The notes under the pieces were generated by a model. It did not search any database, was not told the DNA's origin, and saw only the letters and a program-made list of their open reading frames with translations. From DASUAL01 sp035763805 (lineage in GTDB: Bacteria > Gemmatimonadota > Gemmatimonadetes > Gemmatimonadales > GWC2-71-9): DNA of 64,000 nt. The stretch lies in assembly GCA_035763805.1 (NCBI GenBank), contig DASUAL010000133.1:9218-73217 (forward strand), read 5' to 3'. Every line of letters begins with the position of its first letter. Position 1 is the first letter of the stretch. Position numbers and translations under genes: made by a program. Below are positions 33,850 through 42,361 of this stretch, one piece after another.

Positions 33850-34196
33850 GGATTCCTCCAGTCGGTGAACGCGCCGGCGTCGAGCCTCGGCACCGTGCGC
33901 AGGTAGTCGGCGCCGGGCAGCCGCAGCAGGAAGTCTGTAGGGCCGCGCCAGCGCGTCGCCGCGAGATCGACGCGTGGGTCGCGTGGCCCGAGCCGGAGGT
34001 CGAGGATGACCGCCGCCACGACGACCGTCGCGACCGCGATCGCCGCGGCCGCGACGCGGTGCACGGACGGACCCCGCCGGGCGCGGCGCCGCCCCGCCCC
34101 GGCGAGCGTCGCCCGAAAGGACGGCCCGCCGGCCGCGTCCTCACGCCGCAGGCGCTCGAACCGCTCGCGCAGCTCCTGCTCACCGCAGTCGTTCAT
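33846..34196 (-). CDS. Anti-sigma factor-like membrane protein
   Basis: A 116-residue protein with a soluble N-terminal part (NDCGEQELRERFERLRREDA, about 45 residues), one membrane helix (VAAAAIAVATVVVAAVILDL) and a short periplasmic tail ending TDWRNP. This one-TM layout between an ECF sigma gene and a periplasmic sensor gene is the usual one for anti-sigma factors. No zinc-binding HxxxCxxC motif is visible. The call relies on topology and on the overlaps with both neighbours. Confidence 0.65.
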   Translation of the reverse strand: MNDCGEQELRERFERLRREDAAGGPSFRATLAGAGRRRARRGPSVHRVAAAAIAVATVVVAAVILDLRLGPRDPRVDLAATRWRGPTDFLLRLPGADYLRTVPRLDAGAFTDWRNP

Positions 34197-34756
34197 GCTG
34201 GGTCCTCCTCCAACCGCTGTCGCAGCGCGGCCTTGCCGCGCTCGTAGTGGGTGCGCGCCGTCCCGAGCCTCACACCCAGCACCTCGGCCGCCTCGGCGAT
34301 CGTGAGCTCCTGGTAGAACACCAGGTGCAGCACCTCGCGTTGCCGGCCCGTGAGGCCGGCCAGCGCCCGCTCGAGCCGTCGCGTCAGCTCCGCGCGCGCC
34401 AGCGCGGTCTCAGGATCCGGCCGACCGTCCGCGGGCTCGGATCCCGGCGCCAGCCAGTACAGCGGGAGCCAGCGCCGCAGGCGCGCGCGACGCCGTTCTT
34501 CCGCCGCCGTGCGCCGCACCACGCCGAACACCCACGTCCGGAAGCTCGAGCGACCCTCGAAGCGGGCCCGTCCGTCCAGGATCTTGAGGTAACTCACCTG
34601 GAGGACGTCTTCGGCTGCCGCGCGATCCCCGGCGCAGCAGCTCAGCGCCCAGCCGAAGGCGGCCGCGTGCAGGCGCTCGAGCTCCCCTTCCAGGTCCGGG
34701 CGCGGCATGTCGGCCTCGGCGATGTCGGGAGTGAGTGTCGTGAGCGGTCGATCCAT
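34193..34756 (-). CDS. ECF-type RNA polymerase sigma factor
   Basis: A 187-residue sigma factor (from ATG 34756). Region 2 is represented by LHAAAFGWALSCCAGDRAAAEDVLQVSYLK and FRTWVFGVVRRTA, region 4 by ALAGLTGRQREVLHLVFYQE and TIAEAAEVLGVRLGTARTHY, the HTH that reads the -35. It is followed, with 4-nt overlaps, by the anti-sigma-like and the Spy-like genes, so the set likely forms an envelope-stress module that regulates itself. A further upstream start and an internal ATG at 34708 are possible. Confidence 0.92.
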   Translation of the reverse strand: MDRPLTTLTPDIAEADMPRPDLEGELERLHAAAFGWALSCCAGDRAAAEDVLQVSYLKILDGRARFEGRSSFRTWVFGVVRRTAAEERRRARLRRWLPLYWLAPGSEPADGRPDPETALARAELTRRLERALAGLTGRQREVLHLVFYQELTIAEAAEVLGVRLGTARTHYERGKAALRQRLEEDPA

Positions 34757-34890
34757 ATGACGCGGGAAGCTTCGAGATCGCGATCGTGCGAAAGGCCACG
34801 AGCGGACGCCGAGGAGCGGCACGCGCTCCACGGGATCCTCCGGCTCACGAGTCAGGTGTCTGAGTTGTTAAACGACCTGATGCATTTGGG

Positions 34891-35532
34891 CTACCAGGTC
34901 GCCGCCCGCCGGCGCCGCTCGCTCCTGCTCCGCCGGTCCCGGTCATTGCGCCGCTTCGTGGGCTGCCGGCGCTCGGCTACCCGGCGTTCGACGAGCGTCG
35001 TGGCGAGTATCAGCGCCCGGCGCTCGGCGGTGCGGCGCTCGAGGCCGGTACGGCGGTTGGCGGTGCTGCGGCGTCGGGTCATGCGGCGATCCGGAGCTAG
35101 CGTGTCCCACATCGGGCGCGTGACTGCCTGCGGCCCCACCGCTCGTACGAGGGCCCGCTCCCGCCCGCCCTGTGCCACTCGAGGATAGGCCTCATCCCAG
35201 GCCACCGCGAACACTTGGTTGCACCGCGGGCAGCGGGCGGTCGCAACGCGGGCGTCGGGCAGCGGGTCCCGATGGCGACAGTTCGGGCACACGACGTACC
35301 CCCCGCGGGCACCAGCGGGCACCCGAGCGGCATTCAGCGGCCCACGCACCACAGTCCACTCGCACGGCGGCGCGACGCGCAACTCGAGGAGGGATCGGGG
35401 CAGTTTCGCCACCTGCCCGTGCACCCTCACGTGCGCTTCCCGAGCCGCCAGGACGACGACCGGATACCACGCACCTAGCCGCAGCCCGCAGCTTGCGGAG
35501 CTCTGCAACCGGGCCCACTGGACGACACGCAT
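34891..35532 (-). CDS. Zinc-ribbon protein with Arg-rich ERR repeat tail
   Basis: A 213-residue protein with a zinc ribbon made of CPNCRHRD and CPRCNQVF in the middle (GGYVVCPNC ... ATARCPRC) and a strongly basic C-terminal tail of repeats such as DRR, NRR, LERR, AERR, VERR and SERR spread over about 60 residues. The zinc ribbon and basic tail suggest a nucleic-acid- or membrane-phosphate-contacting protein; the N-terminal part resembles a PilZ-like or small beta domain only weakly. I do not recognise the family. ATG at 35532 is the best start. Confidence 0.6.
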   Translation of the reverse strand: MRVVQWARLQSSASCGLRLGAWYPVVVLAAREAHVRVHGQVAKLPRSLLELRVAPPCEWTVVRGPLNAARVPAGARGGYVVCPNCRHRDPLPDARVATARCPRCNQVFAVAWDEAYPRVAQGGRERALVRAVGPQAVTRPMWDTLAPDRRMTRRRSTANRRTGLERRTAERRALILATTLVERRVAERRQPTKRRNDRDRRSRSERRRRAATW

Positions 35533-35610
35533 TTGTCCGCTGCGAGGGTATACGTTGCTTCGCGAATGACCACTTGTCAAATGAGGCTGCGGCGCCCCAT
35601 CGGGGGCTTC

Positions 35611-37848
35611 TTACAGCCTCATCTTCTCGAGCAGCGCGTGAAACCTCGGCTCGGCGCGCAGCGGATCCATGACTGGATTCACCTTGAGATATGCCAGCCA
35701 CCCGCGTCGCTCCTCGTGCGCGCGCTCGGTCCACTGGAGCGCCCGGTCGTATTGCCCGAGCCCGATGTGCAGGATGGCGAATGCCACGGGTGAGATGTAG
35801 CCGCGCTCGCCCTTCGCCTCGAGCTCGCCCAGCAACTCTTCGGCTTGAACCCGCTTGCCGCCTCGCGCCAGCACGTAGCCCAGCGCCGCCGTCGTGTACG
35901 CTCCCGCGGCAGGAAGCGTCATCGCCTCGCGGAGCACCCGTTCCGCCTCCTCCCACTGGCCTTGCTGCCCGACGGCCAAGCCCAGCACGCGATAGGTTTC
36001 CGCCGCTGTGGGGTTCATGGCGATGGCCCGGGACAGGTGATGGCGGGCCTGCTCGTAGCGCCGCGCATAGTAGTAGACCCAGCCCACGGTCCGCCGGATC
36101 GAGACCGACGCCGGATCGAGTTCCAGCGCCGTGTGCGCTTCGACCAGTGCTTCGTCGAGCCGGCTCTTGGCGGCGAAGTAGAACGCGTACCACTGGTGCG
36201 CCGTCGCGTACCGCGGGTCCAGCTCGATCGCTCGGCGGAACTCGCGCGCCGCCCCGTCCCAATCCCAGTCATAGATGAACAGGCTCCACCCGAGCGACGC
36301 GTGCGCTTCGGCCACCGTCTCGTCCAGCTCGAGCGCTTTCCTGGCGTACGCCTTGGCGTGCGCAAACCCCTCGGCTACGGGGACGCTGCGGTAGTCCAGC
36401 TGCAGCGCGTAGGAGTCCGCGAGGCCGGCGTACGCCGGCGCGTAGCCCGGGTCCTCGGCGACCGCCTGCTCGAAGAAATGAATCGCCTCGGTCGCCCCTT
36501 CGTGCGTACGCTTGTTCCAGGCGTACCTGCCCTTCAGGTACAGGCCGTACGCCGTGACGTTCTCCGTGTAGCGCTTGCGGAGCGGCTGGGCGAGGACGGC
36601 GAACGAGGTCGCCCGCAGCGTGTCCACGATGGTGCGCGCGAGCTCCTCCTGGATCGCGAACACGTCCTCGTGCGTGCGGTCGTAGCGCTGCGACCAGAGG
36701 AGCCGGCCGTCCTCCGTGGACGTGAGTTGCGCCGTGATCCGCAACCGATCCCCCGCCCGGCGCACCGTCCCCTCCAGGACCCATGCGGCGCCGAGCAGGG
36801 CGCCGATCGCACGCACGTCCTGTGGCTTTCCCTTGAGCGCGAACACCGAAGTGCGCGAGGCCACCCGCAGCCCCTCCACCTTGGCGAGCGCGTCGATCAG
36901 CTCGTCTGTGATGCCGTCGCTCAAGTACTCGTTCTCGGGATCGGGGCTCGCGTTGACGAACGGGAGCACGGCGATGCCGCGGCCCGCCGCCGTGGCCGTA
37001 CCTCCCGGCCCCGCGTCCGCTCCCTGCAGCGCGGTGAGGAACTCGGTGACCGTCGCGAAGCGGTCTTCGGGATTCTTCGCAAGGGCCCGAGCGATCGCCC
37101 GCTCCGCGGCGGCGGGGGCCTCCGGTCGCTGCGTGCGCAGCGGCGGAGGCGTTTCCGTCACCTGCTTGGCCATCGTGGACCGGGCGCCGTCGCCGCGGAG
37201 CGGCGGCGCGCCGGCCAGCATCTCGTAGATGACGCACGCCAGGCTGTAGAGGTCGCTCCGTCCCCCCAGGTCCTGTTCGCCGGTCGCCTGCTCCGGGCTC
37301 ATGTACTCGGGCGTGCCCAAGGCGAGCCCGACCTCGGTCACGGCGTCGATCCCGGCGGCGCAAAACGCGCGCGCGATGCCGAAGTCCGCCAGGACGGCGT
37401 GGCCGTCGGCGAACAGAATGTTCTCGGGCTTCACGTCGCGGTGGATGAAGCCCTGGCGGTGGGCATAATCGAGCGCCCCGCCCACGTCCCGAGCGATTTG
37501 GATCGCCTCCGGGAGGGGCACGCGTCCGTCGCGCTGCAGGCGCTCGCGCAGCGAGCCGTCGGGCACGTGCGGCGTGACGTAGTAGAGCACACCCGTCGCC
37601 TCGCCCGAGTCGATGAAGGGCAGGATGTGGGGATGCGTGAGGCGCGCGGCGATTTGGATCTCCCGCAGGAACCGTTCGGCGCCCAGCGACGCCGCGAGCT
37701 CGGGCCTGAGCACCTTGATCGCGACCTTGCGGCCGTGCTTCTGGTCGAGGGCGAGGTAAACGGTCGCCATGCCGCCCCGGCCGAGCTCGCGCTCGATGGC
37801 GTAGCGGTCGGAGAGGGTGGAGGCGATGGAAGCGGGCGCGCCGGCCAT
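35611..37848 (-). CDS. Ser/Thr protein kinase with TolB-like and TPR domains
   Basis: A 745-residue protein. The kinase domain (about 1-285) has the glycine loop LGRGGMATVYLA, Lys45, HRDVKPEN with Asp138, and DFG (155-157). A TolB/FlgO-like region (about 300-430) begins IAVLPFVNASPDPENEYLSDGITD, the signature seen in fused adenylate cyclase/kinase-TPR proteins. The rest is TPR repeats (for example WDGAAREFRRAIELDP and YEQARHHLSRAIAMNP). No membrane helix is obvious, so it is probably cytoplasmic. The TPR part likely recruits substrates. ATG 37848 was chosen because the longest frame adds a non-conserved extension. Confidence 0.93.
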   Translation of the reverse strand: MAGAPASIASTLSDRYAIERELGRGGMATVYLALDQKHGRKVAIKVLRPELAASLGAERFLREIQIAARLTHPHILPFIDSGEATGVLYYVTPHVPDGSLRERLQRDGRVPLPEAIQIARDVGGALDYAHRQGFIHRDVKPENILFADGHAVLADFGIARAFCAAGIDAVTEVGLALGTPEYMSPEQATGEQDLGGRSDLYSLACVIYEMLAGAPPLRGDGARSTMAKQVTETPPPLRTQRPEAPAAAERAIARALAKNPEDRFATVTEFLTALQGADAGPGGTATAAGRGIAVLPFVNASPDPENEYLSDGITDELIDALAKVEGLRVASRTSVFALKGKPQDVRAIGALLGAAWVLEGTVRRAGDRLRITAQLTSTEDGRLLWSQRYDRTHEDVFAIQEELARTIVDTLRATSFAVLAQPLRKRYTENVTAYGLYLKGRYAWNKRTHEGATEAIHFFEQAVAEDPGYAPAYAGLADSYALQLDYRSVPVAEGFAHAKAYARKALELDETVAEAHASLGWSLFIYDWDWDGAAREFRRAIELDPRYATAHQWYAFYFAAKSRLDEALVEAHTALELDPASVSIRRTVGWVYYYARRYEQARHHLSRAIAMNPTAAETYRVLGLAVGQQGQWEEAERVLREAMTLPAAGAYTTAALGYVLARGGKRVQAEELLGELEAKGERGYISPVAFAILHIGLGQYDRALQWTERAHEERRGWLAYLKVNPVMDPLRAEPRFHALLEKMRL

Positions 37849-38000
37849 CACTTGCGAATATGCCCGAGCGGCGCGGGTTTGCACCAGGGCTCGCGCCGCG
37901 AGGAAGCCTGCGAGTCCGGGCAGCAGCATCCGCGCGGCAGGACGAGGAGTATCATGAGACAGGACGGTGTTTCTGCGGTCGGTGGAACTCGGAGGTCAAG

Positions 38001-39344
38001 ATGCGCCTAGCCTGTGCTCCTGCGCACGTGCTGGCCGTGGCCGCAGCCATCGCGTCGTCGTTGTCGCGTCCGTGTGCGGGGCAGGCACCCCCTGGCCGGC
38101 TCGAAGAGCGCGTCTCCAGTGTGACCGACACGTCACAGACGTACGCGCTCTATCTCCCGCCCGGCTACGGGACCGAGCAACGCTGGCCCGTCCTGTTCGT
38201 GCTCGACCCGCGAGGGCGGGCCTTGCTCGGGCTCGAGCTGTTTCGAGCCGCCGCCGCCCGGCTCGGCTACGTCATCCTGAGCTCCTACAACACGCTGAGC
38301 GACGGCCCACCTGAGCCGAACCTCGTGGCCATGAACGCCATGCTGACGTCGGCCCAGGCGCGCTTGTCCATCGACCCGTCGCGGCTGTACCTCGCGGGGT
38401 TCTCAGGCACTGCGCGGTTGGCCTTGCGGTTCGCGGTCGAGCTCCGCGGGCACGTGGCCGGGGTGATCGCGGCGGGCGGGGCGCTGGGGTTCGAGCTCGG
38501 GGGCCCCGAAACCACGTTTGCGGGCGATTCGAGGTTCGCGTACTTCGGTGCAGCAGGGACACGGGACTTCAACTATGAAGAGGTCCGCGCGATGGGCGAT
38601 CGGTTTCGCACGACGCGCGTGCCGTTTCGGGTTGTGGCGTTCGACGGGCCGCACAGCTGGCCGCCGGTGGACGTCTGCAGCGAGGCGCTCGAGTGGCTCG
38701 AGCTGCGCGCGATGCTCGGCACCCTGCGGGCGATGGATTCGAGCTGGGTGCGGACGCGCCTCGCGGGCGAGCTGGCCCGTGCATCGGAGCTCGAGCAGCT
38801 GGGCCGCTGGGACGAGGCAGCGCGCCTCAATGAGGCGATTGGGCGCGACTACGCTGGCTGGCCCGACGCGCGCGGCGCCGCCGCACGGGCGGCCACGTTG
38901 CGCAGCAGTCCGGTCATGATCCGGTACGAGACCGAGGCGCGTCGCCTCGGCGATCGCGATCAACGCCAGGGGTTGGACCTGCCGAAGATCCTGACGTGGG
39001 CCAGAGCGCAGCACGACCCCCCCGCGGTGCGGGACCTGGCGCACAGGCTTCGCATCCCGGAGCTGCAGAGGACCGTGGAGCGCGGAGACAGCCTGGAGGC
39101 GGCGAGCGCGCGCCGGTTGCTCGCGCGGATTCTCGTCCATCTCGCGTTCTACGAGCCGCGCACGTACCTCGCGGGGAACTCACCCGATCGCGCGCTGCGA
39201 ATGTTCGAAACCGCGATCGCCATCGGTCCGATACAGGGGGAGGCGTGCGCGCTGCTCCGTCAGGCGCTCGGTGCCGCGACCGAGGACCAGCGAAAGCGGC
39301 TCGCGGAGCAATGCGTACCCCCTTCAACGGGTGAGCCGGAGTAG
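38001..39344 (+). CDS. Secreted alpha/beta-hydrolase (esterase/depolymerase-like)
   Basis: A 447-residue protein with an N-terminal signal (HVLAVAAAIASSLSRPCAG). The first 250 residues form an alpha/beta hydrolase: LYLPPGYGTEQRWPVLFVLDP, the nucleophile elbow GFSGTA with Ser135, and the catalytic His in DGPHSW. The remaining 200 residues are helical (LGRWDEAARLNEAIGRDY), TPR-like, and may bind a partner. The fold is that of esterase/PHB-depolymerase-type enzymes. Start ATG 38001 has a GGAGGT site seven nt upstream. Confidence 0.82.
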   Translation: MRLACAPAHVLAVAAAIASSLSRPCAGQAPPGRLEERVSSVTDTSQTYALYLPPGYGTEQRWPVLFVLDPRGRALLGLELFRAAAARLGYVILSSYNTLSDGPPEPNLVAMNAMLTSAQARLSIDPSRLYLAGFSGTARLALRFAVELRGHVAGVIAAGGALGFELGGPETTFAGDSRFAYFGAAGTRDFNYEEVRAMGDRFRTTRVPFRVVAFDGPHSWPPVDVCSEALEWLELRAMLGTLRAMDSSWVRTRLAGELARASELEQLGRWDEAARLNEAIGRDYAGWPDARGAAARAATLRSSPVMIRYETEARRLGDRDQRQGLDLPKILTWARAQHDPPAVRDLAHRLRIPELQRTVERGDSLEAASARRLLARILVHLAFYEPRTYLAGNSPDRALRMFETAIAIGPIQGEACALLRQALGAATEDQRKRLAEQCVPPSTGEPE

Positions 39345-39363
39345 CCCTTACCGGGCGGCGGCG

Positions 39364-40527
39364 TCAGCGGATCGCCTGGACCACGGGCACGCGGGCGGCC
39401 CGCCGCGCCGGGAAGAACCCGCCCAGCACTCCCATCACCACGGCGAAGAGCAGGCCCGCGAGCAGCAGCCCCGGAGTCACGCGGAAGCTGAACGCGATCT
39501 CGCTGAAGCTCGCCCAGTTGGTCGTGCTCGTGACGATCCCATTGATGGGCAGCGCGAGCAGGCACCCCACCGCCCCGCCGATTCCAGCGATGATCGCGGA
39601 CTCGAGGAGGAAGCTCGCGAGCACGTTCCGGGGATGGAAACCGAGCGTGAGCAGCACGGCGATCTCGGGCGCGCGCGCGGCCACGGCCGCGTACATCGTG
39701 TTCACCGCGCCGAACACCGCTCCGACCGCCATGATGCTGGTGATCAGGATCGCGAGGATCCGGAGGATGCGGCCCAGGAGCTGCGATTGCTGCACGTAGA
39801 ACGCCGACTCCCGGTGGGCGTCCACAGTGATGCGCTTGTCGTCTTCGAGGGAACGCTTCGCTTCCTCGAAGGCGGCGGGATCCCGCAGGCGGAACGTGAC
39901 GGACTGGAACACCTGGCCGCGGAACACCGGCATGAACTGCTCATTCTCACCCCAGATTTCCGACTCGAACGCGGATCCGGCGGCCGTGAAGTGGCACACG
40001 ACGGCCCAGTCGCGACCCGCAAAGCGCAACGATTCGCCGATGCCGGTGTTGGGGAAGCGGAGGACGATCCGGGTACCGAGGCAGATCTCCGAGCGGCCCG
40101 ATTGGGGCTTTCGCCCCGCGACGACCTGCACGTTGGAGCGTACGCTCCACGCCTGGTCGCTGATCCCGCGGACGACCACGTTCGCCACCTGGGTTGTGTC
40201 GAACCGCTTGGGCAGCGGGATCAGAACGTACACTTCGGGGCTCACGAGCGGGCGCCCGTCGGCTCCGGCGGCGACGTGCGGCGACGCGGTGAGAATGCGC
40301 GCGGCCTCGCGGCCAAGGCCGCTCGAGAGCTCCGAGTCAGCGCCTTTGCGGAGGACGAGCACGTTCCCATCGGAGCCTGTGCGGGCGAGCGCCGCGCGGA
40401 ACCCGTTGGCCAGTGCCAACATCCCGATGAAGACCGCGACCACGAGCGCGACGCCCAGCGCCGTGAGCGCCGTGGACACGGGCCGCTGCAGCACACTGCG
40501 GACGTTGTAGAGGATGGGGATCTTCAT
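39364..40527 (-). CDS. ABC transporter permease, MacB/FtsX-like (second permease)
   Basis: A 387-residue permease with the FtsX/MacB layout: an N-terminal TM helix (STALTALGVALVVAVFIGML), a large periplasmic domain, and three C-terminal helices ending AARVPVVQAIR. It overlaps the upstream permease by 4 nt (ATGA) and is the last of a four-gene set: adaptor, ATPase, two permeases. The two permeases probably form a heterodimer with the LolD-like ATPase. Such mechanotransmission transporters drive export or envelope processes without moving substrate across the inner membrane themselves. Confidence 0.88.
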   Translation of the reverse strand: MKIPILYNVRSVLQRPVSTALTALGVALVVAVFIGMLALANGFRAALARTGSDGNVLVLRKGADSELSSGLGREAARILTASPHVAAGADGRPLVSPEVYVLIPLPKRFDTTQVANVVVRGISDQAWSVRSNVQVVAGRKPQSGRSEICLGTRIVLRFPNTGIGESLRFAGRDWAVVCHFTAAGSAFESEIWGENEQFMPVFRGQVFQSVTFRLRDPAAFEEAKRSLEDDKRITVDAHRESAFYVQQSQLLGRILRILAILITSIMAVGAVFGAVNTMYAAVAARAPEIAVLLTLGFHPRNVLASFLLESAIIAGIGGAVGCLLALPINGIVTSTTNWASFSEIAFSFRVTPGLLLAGLLFAVVMGVLGGFFPARRAARVPVVQAIR

Positions 40528-41666
40528 TCGACCCGCCGCAGTGCCTGCACGACGGGGAGGCGCGCCGCCCGGACGGCGGGGACCAGCCCGCTCGCGAGCA
40601 TGAGCAACAGCGCGATGGCGCCGCCCAGCGCGAGCGTGGCGCCCGTCACATCGAAGCCCGGCAGAAATCCGGCGGCGTTGAAGTTGGTCGCCTTGTAGAG
40701 CAGCTTCGCCCCGCCGAGTCCGAGCGCGGCACCGGTGACGGTGATGAGGCCCGCCTCGAGCATCACCAACCCGAACAGCCGGCGGTCCGAGAAGCCGATG
40801 GTCTTGAGCACGGCCACCTCACTCATGCGCTCGCGCGCGCTCATCATCATCGCGTTCGCGGTGACCAAGAGGATCGCGAACACCACCGCCATGCCGATCG
40901 TGTTCATGAGCAGGCTCACGTTGCCCCACATGGTCGCGAAGCTCGCGTTGAACGCCTGCTCCGTCCCCGTCTTGGTCGCCGCGCTCGAGTTCTTGAACTG
41001 GTCGTCGATGGTCCTGGCAATCGGTGCGGCGTTGTTGGGGTCGTCGATCCGCAAGATGTACCAGCCGGCGATACCCGCGCGTCCAAGGCGCTCGTCGAGC
41101 AACTGGTGGTGAAACATCAACGCGTCGTCATTGATCACCGGATCCGTGGGCGTGTAGACGCCGCGAATCGTGAACGTCCAGTCGCCCGGGAAGATCGTGC
41201 CCTGGATGGTGACGTTCTGGCCCACGCGCCAGCCGAAGACGTCCAGCAGCCTGACCCCGATGAGCGCGCCCGAGCGATCCTGAAGGAACGCCTCACGCTG
41301 GTCGGCGGGGACCGACATCTCCGGGTACAGGTCCAGGTATGACTCCGCGTCCACCGCGAAATTCGCGAAGAAGCGCTTGCCGTCGCCGTAGCGACCGCCG
41401 AACCAGTTGGCCCAGGTCACTCCCTCCACACCGGGCACCGTCCGCAGCCGATTCGCGTAGCTGAGCGGGAGCGGGAACACGATGCCCGTTGCGTTGGTCA
41501 CAACCAGGCGCCGAGCGCTGCCGAACTGGGCCGCGAGACCGATCGTCGTCACGACGGTGCGGAGCGACGCGAACAGGAACAGCGCCAGGGCCACGCTCGC
41601 GATCGTGAGGAACGTGCGCCGCTTGTGGCGGCCCAGATTCGCCAGCACCAGCGGCAGGTATTTCAC
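40524..41666 (-). CDS. ABC transporter permease, MacB/FtsX-like (first permease)
   Basis: A 380-residue permease with TM1 (TIASVALALFLFASLRTVV), a periplasmic domain, and FtsX-type C-terminal helices (SLLMNTIGMAVVFAILLVTA, AEVAVLKTIGFSDRR as SEVAVLKTIGFSDRR, ending VVQALRRVE). The SEVAVLKTIG loop is the cytoplasmic coupling region that contacts the ATPase. ATGA overlaps join it to both the upstream ATPase gene and the downstream permease gene, so all three are made in step. Confidence 0.9.
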   Translation of the reverse strand: MKYLPLVLANLGRHKRRTFLTIASVALALFLFASLRTVVTTIGLAAQFGSARRLVVTNATGIVFPLPLSYANRLRTVPGVEGVTWANWFGGRYGDGKRFFANFAVDAESYLDLYPEMSVPADQREAFLQDRSGALIGVRLLDVFGWRVGQNVTIQGTIFPGDWTFTIRGVYTPTDPVINDDALMFHHQLLDERLGRAGIAGWYILRIDDPNNAAPIARTIDDQFKNSSAATKTGTEQAFNASFATMWGNVSLLMNTIGMAVVFAILLVTANAMMMSARERMSEVAVLKTIGFSDRRLFGLVMLEAGLITVTGAALGLGGAKLLYKATNFNAAGFLPGFDVTGATLALGGAIALLLMLASGLVPAVRAARLPVVQALRRVE

Positions 41667-42340
41667 GGCACCGCCTCCAGCACGCCCTTGTCCAGGTGGA
41701 GCACCGTCTTGGCTCGATCCGCCGCGTGGGCGTCGTGCGTCACGATGACGATGGTCTTGCCGAACTCGGCGTTCAGCCGCTGCAGCAGGGCGAGGACTTC
41801 CTGGGAGCTCTTGGCGTCGAGCTGTCCGGTCGGCTCGTCCAGGAGGATGAGAGTCGGGTCGCCCACGATGGCGCGCGCGATGGCCGTGCGTTGCTCCTGA
41901 CCGCCGGAGAGCTGGCGCGGATAGTGATGCATCCGGTCCTCGAGCCCCACGACCCCGAGCGCGATGCGCACACGTTCATCGCGCTCCTTCTTGGAGAGGC
42001 GCGTAAGCAGGAGCGGCAGCTCCACATTCTGATAGGCCGTAAGCACCGGCAACAGGTTGAACTGCTGGAACACGAAGCCGATGTGGCGGGAGCGCCAGGG
42101 CGCGAGCGCCGTCGCGCTCATCGCGCTCACCTCTGCGCCCGCCACCCGCACGGTGCCGCTGCTCGGCTTATCGAGCCCGGCGATCAGGTTGAGCAGGGTC
42201 GACTTGCCCGAGCCGGACGGCCCCATGAGGGCCGTGAAGCTGCCCTCCGGAACGTCGAGGGACAGCCCGGTGAACACGTCGATCCGCTGGGAATCGCGTT
42301 GGAACGCTTTGTACAGGTCGCGGATCTCGACCAATGCCAT
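41663..42340 (-). CDS. ABC transporter ATP-binding protein (LolD/MacB type)
   Basis: A 225-residue ATPase with Walker A GPSGSGKST, Q-loop FVFQQFNLLPVLTAYQNVEL, signature LSGGQEQR, Walker B TLILLDEPTGQLD and switch His in VTHDAHA. The LLPVLTAYQNVELPL pattern and size are typical of the LolD/MacB/FtsE group, consistent with the two FtsX-like permeases that follow. The signature has Gln-Glu-Gln instead of the usual QQQR, which is within family variation. Confidence 0.93.
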   Translation of the reverse strand: MALVEIRDLYKAFQRDSQRIDVFTGLSLDVPEGSFTALMGPSGSGKSTLLNLIAGLDKPSSGTVRVAGAEVSAMSATALAPWRSRHIGFVFQQFNLLPVLTAYQNVELPLLLTRLSKKERDERVRIALGVVGLEDRMHHYPRQLSGGQEQRTAIARAIVGDPTLILLDEPTGQLDAKSSQEVLALLQRLNAEFGKTIVIVTHDAHAADRAKTVLHLDKGVLEAVP

Positions 42341-42361
42341 GAGTCGCTCGCGAGTGAGAGG

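Noticed and set aside
35549..35580. TTGACA and TATACC on the minus strand before the zinc-ribbon gene
   Set aside because: The spacer is 22 bp, too long for a standard promoter.
35845..38010. 721-residue + strand frame opposite the TPR kinase
   Set aside because: Antisense shadow; no domain and a low-complexity Arg/His-rich sequence.
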